From contig NC_014640.1 in NCBI RefSeq assembly GCF_000165835.1, forward strand, positions 5,952,001-6,016,000: a stretch of 64,000 nt of DNA, in the 5' to 3' direction. Shown here in pieces: positions 16,929 to 26,544 of the stretch; the stretch's first letter is position 1; each line of letters begins with the position of its first letter. The notes below the pieces were generated by a model. That model was not told the origin of the DNA. It saw only the letters and a list, made by a program, of their open reading frames with translations, and did not search any database. The stretch is from Achromobacter xylosoxidans A8 (lineage in GTDB: Bacteria; Pseudomonadota; Gammaproteobacteria; Burkholderiales; Burkholderiaceae_B). A program made the position numbers and the translations under genes.

Positions 16929-17493
16929 GGGTAACAAGTATATTCGTATCGTCGGGGGCCAATACAGACGCACCCCCATTGCCGTACCCGACGTGGAGAC
17001 GCTGCGCCCCACGCCCGACCGGGTGCGCGAGACGCTGTTCAACTGGCTCAATCATCTATGGGGCGGCGAATTCGCCGACAAGCAGGTGCTGGATCTGTTC
17101 GCCGGCAGCGGCGCGCTCGGCTTCGAGGCGGCCTCGCGCGGCGTGGCGCATGTGCAGATGGTCGAGCGGGACAAGACGGCCGCGTCCGCGCTGCGGACAC
17201 TGCGCGACAAGCTCAAAGCCGACATGATACGCATCCACGTGGGCGATGCCATGCAGGTCGCCGAACGCATGGATGCGTCCCGGTTTGACCTGATCATGCT
17301 GGATCCGCCCTTCGGCCAGGGCTGGCTGACGCGTCTGTGGCCGATTCTGCCGGGCATTCTGACCGAGCATGGGCTAGTCTACGTAGAGGCGGAAAGCCCC
17401 ATCGAAGCCCCCGAAGGATTCACGATCTTGCGGCAAGACAAGGCAGGCGCGGTCCACTACCATCTGCTGGAATTTGCTGCATTGCGCAAATAG
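16927..17493 (+). CDS. rsmD: 16S rRNA (guanine(966)-N2)-methyltransferase RsmD
   Basis: Methylates G966 of 16S rRNA in the 30S subunit. The 188-residue protein begins [18 protein letters not shown], has RPTPDRVRETLFNWL, the SAM site LDLFAGSGALGFEA (about 56-69) and the catalytic MLDPPFGQ motif (about 121-128). The start codon lies in the tetranucleotide CATG at 16926-16929 that also contains the ftsY start, so each gene's promoter must sit inside or at the edge of the other. It is followed 58 bases later by coaD. Confidence 0.95.
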   Translation: MGNKYIRIVGGQYRRTPIAVPDVETLRPTPDRVRETLFNWLNHLWGGEFADKQVLDLFAGSGALGFEAASRGVAHVQMVERDKTAASALRTLRDKLKADMIRIHVGDAMQVAERMDASRFDLIMLDPPFGQGWLTRLWPILPGILTEHGLVYVEAESPIEAPEGFTILRQDKAGAVHYHLLEFAALRK

Positions 17494-17517
17494 GTCAATA
17501 ATCCGAGCTTCGGAGGA

Positions 17518-17537
17518 TGGTGTACACCACTTATAAC
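17518..17537 (+). promoter_or_regulatory. Palindrome TGGTGTACACCA abutting a candidate -10 (TATAAC) of coaD
   Basis: A perfect 12-base palindrome (17518-17529) is followed two bases later by TATAAC (17532-17537), 14 bases before the coaD ATG. The palindrome would occupy the promoter spacer, so a bound dimer could block transcription. No cognate regulator is known from the window. Confidence 0.4.
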
Positions 17538-17551
17538 GGTACGGAGCTCGT

Positions 17552-18055
17552 ATGATCACCGCTGTATATCCCGGCACTTTCGACCCGCTGACCAGAGGCC
17601 ACGAGGATCTGGTCCGCCGTGCCGCCACGCTTTTCGACAAAGTCGTGGTCGGGATCGCCATTAGCCGCAACAAGAAGCCTTTCTTCAGCATCGACGAGCG
17701 CGTGGAAATCGCGCGCGAAGTGCTGGGCCACTATCCCAACGTGGAAGTGCAAAGCTTCGGCGGCCTGCTCAAGGACTTCGTGCGCGACCAGGGCGGCCGC
17801 GTCATCGTGCGGGGCCTGCGCGCCGTGTCCGACTTCGAGTACGAGTTCCAGATGGCTGGCATGAACCGCCATCTGCTGCCCGACGTCGAAACGCTGTTCA
17901 TGACGCCCTCGGACCAGTACCAGTTCATCTCGGGCACCATCGTGCGCGAAATCGCGCAGTTGGGCGGCGACGTGAGCAAGTTCGTGTTTCCGTCGGTCGA
18001 GCGCTGGCTGCAGGAAAAGGCCAAGGAACGCCGCGAACAGTCCTGGCCGGGCTGA
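17552..18055 (+). CDS. coaD: Phosphopantetheine adenylyltransferase
   Basis: Transfers AMP from ATP to 4'-phosphopantetheine, the penultimate step of coenzyme A synthesis. The 167-residue protein has the nucleotidyltransferase signature [15 protein letters not shown] (TxGH variant) at the N-terminus, [30 protein letters not shown] and the [10 protein letters not shown] motif near the C-terminus. A GGAG box precedes the ATG. Full length and normal in every visible motif. Confidence 0.97.
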   Translation: MITAVYPGTFDPLTRGHEDLVRRAATLFDKVVVGIAISRNKKPFFSIDERVEIAREVLGHYPNVEVQSFGGLLKDFVRDQGGRVIVRGLRAVSDFEYEFQMAGMNRHLLPDVETLFMTPSDQYQFISGTIVREIAQLGGDVSKFVFPSVERWLQEKAKERREQSWPG

Positions 18056-18085
18056 GCCCCGGCGGACAGGTATTGCTCCACCCTC

Positions 18086-18110
18086 GAAGGGCGCGCAGAG
18101 CGCCCTTCTT
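18086..18110 (+). terminator. Candidate terminator after coaD
   Basis: A perfect 9-bp stem (GAAGGGCGC/GCGCCCTTC) with a 5-base loop lies 30 bases after coaD. Only a short TT follows, so termination may be inefficient or factor-assisted. Confidence 0.5.
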
Positions 18111-18154
18111 GCGCTGTGCGGCCGAGGCGGGCGGCGGCGCTACAATGCGCTTAG

Positions 18155-19653
<1,499 letters not shown>

Positions 19654-19679
19654 AGCAGCCGAAGCGCGCCTGGGCCTAT

Positions 19680-20066
19680 TCAGGCAGGCCAGGCGGCCAC
19701 CGGCGTGTCGGGATGCACCTTCATGATGCGGCAAGGCACCTGCACGAAGTTGGAGATCCAGGCCGCGGCCAGTTCCCCTTCGTCGATCACGTCGACCACC
19801 TGCTCGCCCACCTTCATGCTGTAGCGCACGCTGTCGTCGTCTTCGATGACGTCCAGCGGAATATCCATGCGCAACATGCCCGGCGCCTTGAGCACCAGGT
19901 AGCCCAGCCGTAGTTCGACCGAGACCTCGGCCAGCCGCGGACACAGGGCGCGATTCAGCCACTGCCCTGAATCATTGGCGATCAGCCATTGCCGGTGGTA
20001 GCCCGCGGCCTCGGCCTGCGTGGTGGCGCCGCACTCGGCCACGGGTTGGAAGTGTCCGGCGTTCAT
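19680..20066 (-). CDS. Stand-alone MOSC N-terminal-like beta-barrel domain protein
   Basis: A 128-residue protein. The segment YHRQWLIANDSGQWLNRALCPRLA, then LVLKAPGMLRMDIPL and AAAWISNFVQVPCRIMKV, follows the pattern of the MOSC_N domain that precedes catalytic MOSC domains in molybdenum-cofactor enzymes, but no MOSC domain follows. It starts in an ATGA overlap with the asmA stop and probably shares its transcript. Function unknown. The family call is from pattern recognition and is moderately sure. Confidence 0.7.
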   Translation of the reverse strand: MNAGHFQPVAECGATTQAEAAGYHRQWLIANDSGQWLNRALCPRLAEVSVELRLGYLVLKAPGMLRMDIPLDVIEDDDSVRYSMKVGEQVVDVIDEGELAAAWISNFVQVPCRIMKVHPDTPVAAWPA

Positions 20067-22582
20067 TTGCCCAGCAATCCCTTCAAAGCTTTGTCGACGG
20101 CCGCGCCGCCCTTGCCCTTGCCCGTCACCGCTTCGCGCAGCTTGTTTTCCAGGCTGCGCTGCAGAATGCCGCCGATGGCGTCCTTCCACAGAACGGTGTA
20201 GGTCGGCTTGTCGAACGGGCCCTTGACGTGCACGGGAATGGTTACGTCCTTCAGGTCTATCAGTTCCTTGCCTTCCGGGTTGGCCGCCGGGTTGACGACG
20301 CGCGCACGCGCCACCAGGTCCAGCTCGCTCTTGACGAAGTCTATGGTGGCCGGTTCGCCTTGCGTCACGCGCAGCAGGGGCGACACCACGTTCAGGCGCT
20401 TTACCGCAGCCACGCCCTTGGTGAAGGCCAGGTCTGCGTCCATCTCGGAGAATTCCGTCTGCTTGCTGGTGTCGGAGGCGACGGTTTCGTTCTGCGATTC
20501 GGGCTTGAAGGCGGCCTTCAGCTCGCGCAGCGTCTGCGTCAGGTTGATGCCCTTGACCGCGCCATCGCGCAGGCGCAATTGCATGGTGCCGCCCAGGCCG
20601 CTCTTCATGGCATAGGCGTTGGCGCCCGCCGTCTTCAGGTCCAGCGCGAGGCTGCCCGTGCCGCTCAGCACGTTCTGGCGCGCCAGGTCCATCAGGAACG
20701 GTTCGATGGCGATTCCGGCCAGCGACATCTTGGTGGCCAGCTGGTTGCCCTGCGCGGCGTCCACCGACAGGTTGCCCGCCAGCTTGCCGCCGTAGAGGCC
20801 GGCCGTCAGGCTGGAAATGTCCAACTTGCCCTTGTCCAGCTTGACCGCGGCGCCGACGTCATCGGCCTTCAGGCCACGCACGACCAACTTGCCGACCTTG
20901 ATCGTGCCGTTGACGCTGGGGCCGATCAGCGCCGACAGGTCGATCGTATCGTCGACCGGCTTGGCGGCAGCCGGCGCCGGGGCAGGTTGCGCCGGCTTGC
21001 CTTCTTCCTTCTTGGCTTCGGCGGGCGGCTTGGCCGCGGGCTGCGCAGGCGTTGCCGCCGCGGGCGGCACCAGCTTATCCAGGTCCAGCGTGTCCACCAC
21101 CAGCGCGAAATTCACCTTCGGCGAGTCGCTCAGCTTGGTAATGTCCGCGCTCAGGTCGAACTTGCCGCCTTCCAGCACCGCGTTGATCTTGCTGGTGGCC
21201 TGATCCTTCAACAGGTCCGCCGTCACGCTGCCGATCACCGGGATCTGCAGGCTGCCCTTGGGCAAGCCGGGATCGGTAATGTTGACGTCGCCGCGCAGGC
21301 CGGACAGGCCGCCGCTGCGCTGCAGCAGGTTCAGGGACAACGGCGAGGCGAAGTTCAGCTTGACGATCCGTTCGCCGTTCTTGGACGTGCTGTCCAGCTT
21401 GGCTTCCTTGATATCCAGTTCGCCGGCGTTGCCGCTGATGCCGTTCAAGCCGAAGCTCGCGTCCAGGCCGCTGATGCGCACGCGGCCCGTGAGCGCTTCT
21501 CCCGTGGCCGAGGCCGGCGAGATGTTGAGCGCGGGCGCGTCCACGGCGAATTCGAAGGGACCGTCAGCCACGCCACCCTTGGCGCGGATGGCCAGCTTTT
21601 CGATCTGCAACTGGCTCTTGTGGGGGTCGATCGCCAGTTTGGGAATGGCGACGCTGGCGTCCACATTGGTGGCCCGGGCGGCGGGATCGGTGACGTCGCC
21701 CTGGAACACGACCTCCAGGCCGGCGATATCGAGCGCCGATTTCTGCCCATTGAAGGCCAGATTGCCGCGCACCGCCAGGCTCTTGGCTTCGGCGCCCGGC
21801 AGCTTGCCGTCCATGCGCAGGTCCAGTTTCTGCGCCGCATAGCGCTTGGCGGACGGATCCAGCGTCAACAGGGCCTGACCAGTCAGATTGGCGTCCACGC
21901 GTGGATTGCCGCCCTCGACGCGCGCGGTCATGCGCACGTCAAACGGCTGATTGAAGGTGACGCGGCCGGTGTTGGCGTTGATCTTGGTGACCGCCACCGC
22001 CATGCCGGTGATGGCGTCCTGCAGCTGCACCTGGCCGTCCTTCAGGTCCAGCCCGGCGATGTCGATCTGCATGTTGTTGCGCGGCTGCGGCAGGTTGCCG
22101 TTGGCCGGGGCCTGCACCGCGCTCTGCGCCGCGCCCGCCAAGGCTTCGGCGGGATTGGCCGGCGCCGCCGTGATCGGCGCGGTGCCGCCCACGAGATTGC
22201 TGAAATTGAACTGGCCCTGCTTGTCCCGCATCACACGGGCCTTGAAGCCGGTGATGGCCACGTGGTCCACCACAAAGCTGTTGGACAGCAGCGGCCACAC
22301 CGCAACCGCCAGGCGGGTGCTGTCGATGGAAGCGAAAGTTTCCGGACTATTGGGCTCGGACAGCGACACGCCCTGCACCGACAGGCCGATGCGCGGGAAG
22401 AGCGACAGCTCGATCTCGCCGTCGATCGTCAACGTGCGTTGATAGCGTTGCTGGACAAGCTCTTCCAGCTTGTACTTGTACGCGTTGGGGTCGAATGTCA
22501 GCAAGAAGATGGCCAGGCCAACGACGGCCACGACAACCAACACTACCAGGCCTATCAAAATGCGCTTGAACCACGTTTTCAT
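20063..22582 (-). CDS. asmA: AsmA-family protein
   Basis: An 839-residue envelope protein with one N-terminal membrane anchor (ILIGLVVLVVVAVVGLAIFLL, about residues 8-28), followed by the conserved FDPNAYKYKLEELVQQRYQRTLTIDGEI and a long periplasmic beta-rich body. A Pro/Ala/Lys-rich linker (about 510-545) separates it from the C-terminal AsmA domain with LRDGAVKGINLTQTLR. The family is implicated in outer-membrane assembly and bridge-like lipid transport. Full length for the family. Confidence 0.92.
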   Translation of the reverse strand: MKTWFKRILIGLVVLVVVAVVGLAIFLLTFDPNAYKYKLEELVQQRYQRTLTIDGEIELSLFPRIGLSVQGVSLSEPNSPETFASIDSTRLAVAVWPLLSNSFVVDHVAITGFKARVMRDKQGQFNFSNLVGGTAPITAAPANPAEALAGAAQSAVQAPANGNLPQPRNNMQIDIAGLDLKDGQVQLQDAITGMAVAVTKINANTGRVTFNQPFDVRMTARVEGGNPRVDANLTGQALLTLDPSAKRYAAQKLDLRMDGKLPGAEAKSLAVRGNLAFNGQKSALDIAGLEVVFQGDVTDPAARATNVDASVAIPKLAIDPHKSQLQIEKLAIRAKGGVADGPFEFAVDAPALNISPASATGEALTGRVRISGLDASFGLNGISGNAGELDIKEAKLDSTSKNGERIVKLNFASPLSLNLLQRSGGLSGLRGDVNITDPGLPKGSLQIPVIGSVTADLLKDQATSKINAVLEGGKFDLSADITKLSDSPKVNFALVVDTLDLDKLVPPAAATPAQPAAKPPAEAKKEEGKPAQPAPAPAAAKPVDDTIDLSALIGPSVNGTIKVGKLVVRGLKADDVGAAVKLDKGKLDISSLTAGLYGGKLAGNLSVDAAQGNQLATKMSLAGIAIEPFLMDLARQNVLSGTGSLALDLKTAGANAYAMKSGLGGTMQLRLRDGAVKGINLTQTLRELKAAFKPESQNETVASDTSKQTEFSEMDADLAFTKGVAAVKRLNVVSPLLRVTQGEPATIDFVKSELDLVARARVVNPAANPEGKELIDLKDVTIPVHVKGPFDKPTYTVLWKDAIGGILQRSLENKLREAVTGKGKGGAAVDKALKGLLGK

Positions 22583-22976
22583 TGCTGCCCCGTCGGTACC
22601 TCGACTGGAAATCCTTGAATGCCGTCCGCAGCGCCAGGCGCGCGGAAGGTGCTTTGTCAGCGGAAAAACCGCCTGGCCTATGAAGCCATGGGCCTTTCAG
22701 GGCGTGCCCTGTCTCAAGCCGAGCCTGAGGCCGCAGCGCCGAAAAGGGGAATCTGCCAAGGAAAGCCTGATGAAGACGCCGGCTAGGCCAGCGTACAGAT
22801 AGCGCTATCGTAACAAATCAGGCTGGCTTCGCGCCGGCCGCCGGGCAAGGCTGCGCAAAATCAGCACTATCCCCATCGCCCCCGCGCCTCGAAATCCGGC
22901 CCGGACCTGACAACTTTCTGTCTGAGGGATTGTAGGGCTAGAATGATTGACACATCAATCATTGATAGATCCAGCA
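22583..22976. other. Divergent intergenic region between asmA and the DHA2 transporter
   Basis: These 394 bases hold the MarR-type operator near the transporter (22943-22966) and a 12-base palindrome GATAGCGCTATC at 22798-22809 that could serve asmA. No coding ORF or RNA gene was recognised in the rest. Confidence 0.6.
22939..22966 (+). promoter_or_regulatory. MarR-type operator overlapping a candidate -10 of the efflux operon
   Basis: TAGAAT (22939-22944) is a candidate -10. A perfect 8-base inverted repeat, ATGATTGA-CACA-TCAATCAT (22943-22962), starts within it, and a second overlapping palindrome, ATCAAT-C-ATTGAT, ends at 22966. Size and symmetry match MarR-family sites. The MarR gene downstream in the same operon is the obvious ligand, implying autoregulation. 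Confidence 0.7.
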
Positions 22977-24575
22977 ATGTCCGCCCCCGCTCCCAGCACC
23001 CCGCATTCGCCCGGCCAGGTGCTCCCTTTCCGCCAGACCCTGCTCGCCATGCTGGGCATGTGCTTCGTCATGATGATGGTCGCGATCGACCAGACCGTGG
23101 TCGGCACCGCGCTTCCGACCATTGTGGCCGAACTCAAGGGCTTCGAACTGTATGCATGGGTAGCGACCTCTTACCTGCTGACTTCCGTCATCACCGTGCC
23201 CATCTTCGGCCGCTTGGGCGATTACTACGGGCGCAAGCCGTTCGTGGTGGCGGCCATTGTGCTGTTCACCCTGGCCTCGGTGCTGTGCGGCGCGGCCGAC
23301 AGCATGTTCACGCTGGTCCTGGCCCGCGCCCTGCAAGGCATAGGCGGCGGCATGCTGGTAGGCACGGCGTTCGCGTCCATCCCCGACCTGTTTCCCGATC
23401 CCCACGTGCGGCTGCGCTGGCAGGTCATGCTGAGCTCCGCCTTCGGCATCGCCAACGCCGTGGGGCCGACCCTGGGCGGCGCGCTGACTGAGCACTACGG
23501 CTGGCGCTCGGTGTTCTACGTCAACCTGCCCATCGGCATACTCGGCCTGTGGTTCGTCACCCGCTATCTGCCGCACCTGCGCAACCACACGACCGGCCGC
23601 GTACGGCTGGACTGGCAGGGCGCGCTGCTCATCGCCCTGGCGCTGGGCAGCCTGCAACTGCTGGTCGAATTGCTGCCCAAGGAAGGGCTGAGCGGGTCCA
23701 TCATGCTGCTGGGCGTGGGCAGCGCGATCGCCTTCGCCGTGCTGCTCTGGTGGGAACGACGCTGCCCGCATCCGCTACTGCCGCTGGACATGTTCCGCAA
23801 CCGCGGCCTGGCCATGCTCTTCACGCTGGCCCTGCTGGTGGGCGTGACCATGTACTCGCTGCTGTTCTACGCGCCGCTGCTGCTGCAGGGCGGCTTCGGG
23901 CTGTCGCCCCAGGACGCGGGCCTGCTCATCACGCCCATGGTGGTCTTCATCACCGTGGGCAGCATCATCAACGGCCGCATCATCACCCGCATCCGCAATC
24001 CCAACTGCATGCTGTACGCGGGCTTCATCCTGATGGCGCTCTCGTGCCTGGGGATCGTCACCACCCATAGCTATACGTCACATGCGCTCATCGCCGCATA
24101 CATGCTGATGGCCGGCCTGGGCATGGGCTTCATCATGCCCAACCTGACGGTCTTCGCGCAGCAGACCGCCGGCCGCAGCCACCTGGGCATCGCCACCGCG
24201 TTGCTGCAATCGCTGCGCATGATAGGCGGCATGCTGGGCACGGCGATCGTCGGCACCATGGTCAGCCACAGCTATTTCAGCGGCGTCGAATCCACGCTGC
24301 GCGGCGCTTCCGCCCGCTGGCTGCCCGAGCTGAACGACCCGCAAATGCTGGTCAATCCCCAGGCCCAGACGCAGTTCCTGGCACAATTGGCGCATCAAGG
24401 CCAGGACGGGACCTCGCTGATCGAGATCGCGCGCATCGCGCTCGTCGGCGCCATCCACGAAGGGCAACTGATCGCCCTGGCGGTTGCGGTGTTCGCGCTC
24501 TGGTGCGTGCGGCGCGTGCCGCCGGTCCAGTTGATCCGCCCCTCCAAATCAGAGCCGGCCGGCGTCGGAGAATAG
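22977..24575 (+). CDS. DHA2-family (EmrB/QacA) multidrug MFS exporter
   Basis: An inner-membrane drug/proton antiporter of 532 residues with about 14 membrane segments. Motif A-like GRLGDYYGRKPFV follows helix 2, DQTVVGTALPTI lies in helix 1, and ARALQGIGGGMLVGTAF in helix 4. A TTG at 22947 could also open the frame, but it lies inside the operator palindrome. The ATG at 22977 (MSAPAPSTPHS) is preferred. The MarR gene follows after 3 bases. The substrate is unknown. Confidence 0.92.
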   Translation: MSAPAPSTPHSPGQVLPFRQTLLAMLGMCFVMMMVAIDQTVVGTALPTIVAELKGFELYAWVATSYLLTSVITVPIFGRLGDYYGRKPFVVAAIVLFTLASVLCGAADSMFTLVLARALQGIGGGMLVGTAFASIPDLFPDPHVRLRWQVMLSSAFGIANAVGPTLGGALTEHYGWRSVFYVNLPIGILGLWFVTRYLPHLRNHTTGRVRLDWQGALLIALALGSLQLLVELLPKEGLSGSIMLLGVGSAIAFAVLLWWERRCPHPLLPLDMFRNRGLAMLFTLALLVGVTMYSLLFYAPLLLQGGFGLSPQDAGLLITPMVVFITVGSIINGRIITRIRNPNCMLYAGFILMALSCLGIVTTHSYTSHALIAAYMLMAGLGMGFIMPNLTVFAQQTAGRSHLGIATALLQSLRMIGGMLGTAIVGTMVSHSYFSGVESTLRGASARWLPELNDPQMLVNPQAQTQFLAQLAHQGQDGTSLIEIARIALVGAIHEGQLIALAVAVFALWCVRRVPPVQLIRPSKSEPAGVGE

Positions 24576-24578
24576 CTT

Positions 24579-25025
24579 TTGCCCAAACAACAACAAGGCT
24601 TGCAGGTCATCCAGCACATGGGACAGGCCTACCGCGGCATGCAGAGCGCGTTCAGTAGCACGGTCGGCCACGCCCTGCCCCGCTGGCGCATCCTGCTGGC
24701 GCTGCATGAATGCGGCCAGTGTTCGCAGAAGCATCTGGCCGAACGCTGCCGGCTCGACCCCGCATCGCTCACGCGCCAGTTGCAGGCCATGGAAAAGCTG
24801 GGCTGGATCGCGCGCGCAGTGGACCCGCAAGACAACCGCCTGACCAACGCCAACCTCACGCCCGCCGGCCAGGCCGTGGTGGATGACGCCTTGCCCAAGC
24901 GGGCCGCCTTTTTCGAGGAATCGCTCAAGGGCTTGTCGGCTGCGGATATCGATACGTTGAATCGCGTGCTGAGCGTGCTGGAGGCGAATTTCCTGCGGGC
25001 TGGGGCGGACAAAGCGCCAAACTAG
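24579..25025 (+). CDS. MarR-family transcriptional regulator
   Basis: A 148-residue winged helix-turn-helix repressor with a TTG start three bases after the exporter stop. The DNA-binding part is CSQKHLAERCRLDPASLTRQLQAMEKLGWIARAVDPQDNR (about residues 48-88) with the wing DPQDNRLTNANLTPAG. It probably represses its own operon by binding 22943-22962 and is released by a small-molecule effector, as is usual for the family. Confidence 0.93.
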   Translation: MPKQQQGLQVIQHMGQAYRGMQSAFSSTVGHALPRWRILLALHECGQCSQKHLAERCRLDPASLTRQLQAMEKLGWIARAVDPQDNRLTNANLTPAGQAVVDDALPKRAAFFEESLKGLSAADIDTLNRVLSVLEANFLRAGADKAPN

Positions 25026-25143
25026 AACAGGCAGCGCCGCCATAAGAAGAGCGGTATCGGCCCATAGCCAAATGCGATTCGCGAGGAGTCGGGATCATCC
25101 AGAATACAGGCCGTTCCCCCACATAAGAACAAAGAGGCGGCAA

Positions 25144-25899
25144 ATGGATTCTGTATATCTGGTGGTTACCCTGGGCGCGGTCATCGCGGGCTTCGTGCAG
25201 GGCCTGTCGGGCTTTGCGTTCGGCCTGGTGGCGATGTCGTTCTGGGCCTGGGTGCTGGATCCGCGCCTGGCCGCGACGCTCGCGGTCTTCGGCGCCCTGG
25301 TCGGACAGATCCTCGCCGCCATCACCGTGCGGCGCGGCTTCGACCTGTCGCGATTGCTGCCTTTCGTGGTCGGCGGCCTGTTCGGCATTCCGCTGGGCGT
25401 GGCGCTGCTGCCGCGCCTGGACATGGACTGGTTCAAGACCATCCTCGGCGCGCTGCTGGTGATCTGGTGTCCCGCCATGCTGTACGCCAAGAACCTGCCG
25501 AAGATCTCCGCGGGCGGCCGCGCCGCCGACGCGGCCGTCGGCATGGCCGGCGGCGTGCTGGGCGGCATCGGCGGCTTCACGGGCACGCTGCCCACCTTGT
25601 GGTGCACCCTGCGCGGCTTCGACAAGGACGCGCAACGCGCCATCATCCAGAACTTCAACCTGTCCATGCTGCTGGTGACCATGGGCACGTATCTGGCAAG
25701 CGGCATCGTCACGCGCGCCATGCTGCCCATGTTCGCCATCGTCGCCGCCGCCATGCTGGTGCCGGTGTTGCTGGGCGCGAAGCTTTACATAGGCATCAGC
25801 GAAGCGCGCTTCCGGCAGATCGTGCTGGGCTTGCTGACGGGATCGGGGGTTGCCTTGCTGGCGTCGGCAGTGCCGCGGCTGCTGGCGCGCGTGGCATAG
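25144..25899 (+). CDS. TauE/SafE-family permease
   Basis: A 251-residue membrane protein of the sulfite exporter TauE/SafE family, with about eight hydrophobic segments. The two half-repeats typical of the family are visible: AGFVQGLSGFAFGLVAMSFW near the N-terminus and AGGVLGGIGGFTGTLPTLW (about residues 138-156). The family moves organosulfur compounds, sulfite or acetate. No neighbour points to a substrate. It stands 118 bases after the marR gene and is probably a separate unit. Confidence 0.87.
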   Translation: MDSVYLVVTLGAVIAGFVQGLSGFAFGLVAMSFWAWVLDPRLAATLAVFGALVGQILAAITVRRGFDLSRLLPFVVGGLFGIPLGVALLPRLDMDWFKTILGALLVIWCPAMLYAKNLPKISAGGRAADAAVGMAGGVLGGIGGFTGTLPTLWCTLRGFDKDAQRAIIQNFNLSMLLVTMGTYLASGIVTRAMLPMFAIVAAAMLVPVLLGAKLYIGISEARFRQIVLGLLTGSGVALLASAVPRLLARVA

Positions 25900-25934
25900 T
25901 TCCGTGCATGCAACAGCACGGACAAGGAATACCC

Positions 25935-26312
25935 ATGAATCCCGATCGTCACTACCTCGTCATCCAGGCCCATGCCAGCGAATTTCCCGAGCCCATGTTC
26001 GTACGCAAAGGAGATCGCGTGGCAGTTGGTGAGCGGTACGATGGCCCCGAGGGTTGGCCCGACTGGTATCACTGCACGCCCGCGAATCAGGAGGCCGGCT
26101 TCGTGCCGGCGCAATTCCTGGACCGCCATGCCGACGGCAGCGCTACGATGCTGGAGGATTTCACCAACAAGGAATTGGATGTCGCGGAAGGCGACATGTT
26201 GCGCGGTGAACGCGAATTGAATGGATGGGTATGGGCGGTCAGGCTCATAGACGGCGAGGCGGGCTGGGTGCCGCTTGAAAACTTACGTCTGTGCGGTCAA
26301 GCTATCTGCTGA
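25935..26312 (+). CDS. SH3-domain protein (hypothetical)
   Basis: A 125-residue cytosolic protein with two SH3-like repeats: one around KGDRVAVGERYDGPEGWPDWYHCTP...AGFVPAQFL, the other around FTNKELDVAEGDML...GWVWAVRLIDGEAGWVPLENL. Each ends in the G(W/F)VP turn typical of SH3 folds. An AAGGA box precedes the ATG at 25935; another in-frame ATG at 25908 has no such box. It probably mediates protein or peptide binding. No function can be assigned. Confidence 0.75.
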   Translation: MNPDRHYLVIQAHASEFPEPMFVRKGDRVAVGERYDGPEGWPDWYHCTPANQEAGFVPAQFLDRHADGSATMLEDFTNKELDVAEGDMLRGERELNGWVWAVRLIDGEAGWVPLENLRLCGQAIC

Positions 26313-26361
26313 TGCGGTTCAACTCGGCCGCTACCGGTCAGCCCGCTATTCACCGCATGAT

Positions 26362-26392
26362 TTGCGGCGAATAACCAGCCCATTCGCCGCAA
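26362..26392. repeat. Perfect 11-bp hairpin with a third partial copy (REP-like)
   Basis: TTGCGGCGAAT at 26362-26372 and ATTCGCCGCAA at 26382-26392 form a perfect stem with a 9-base loop. A near copy of the arm (ATTCACCGC, one mismatch) sits just upstream at about 26348-26356. There is no T-run, so it is not a standard terminator. It lies between two convergent genes. Confidence 0.6.
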
Positions 26393-26477
26393 CTACTCAT
26401 GGTCTCACCCTTCATGCCTTTCCCGCAAAGCCCTTCCGGGACGCGAGCGGCGCGCATTGCTCCTGGCGCTGCACCAT

Positions 26478-26521
26478 GAAAAACACCCCAAAGATCGGAC
26501 CGGGGTCCAATCTTTGGGGTG
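26478..26521 (-). terminator. Intrinsic terminator of ychF
   Basis: A 12-bp perfect stem (CACCCCAAAGAT/ATCTTTGGGGTG) with a 14-base loop is followed on the minus strand by a T-run, the complement of 26479-26483. It lies 23 bases after the ychF stop. Confidence 0.92.
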
Positions 26522-26544
26522 CATGGCGAAACGTTCAGCTTCGC

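Noticed and set aside
15456..16934. Long plus-strand frame opposite ftsY
   Set aside because: Low-complexity Arg/Gly-rich translation that mirrors the Pro/Ala-rich FtsY linker. It is not a gene.
20228..22618. 796-codon plus-strand frame opposite asmA
   Set aside because: Composition is typical of an antisense GC shadow (Arg/His/Gln-rich, no motif), while the minus strand encodes a complete AsmA protein.
22798..22809. GATAGCGCTATC palindrome upstream of asmA as a firm operator
   Set aside because: Perfect but short and without an aligned promoter or regulator; kept only as a note in the intergenic entry.
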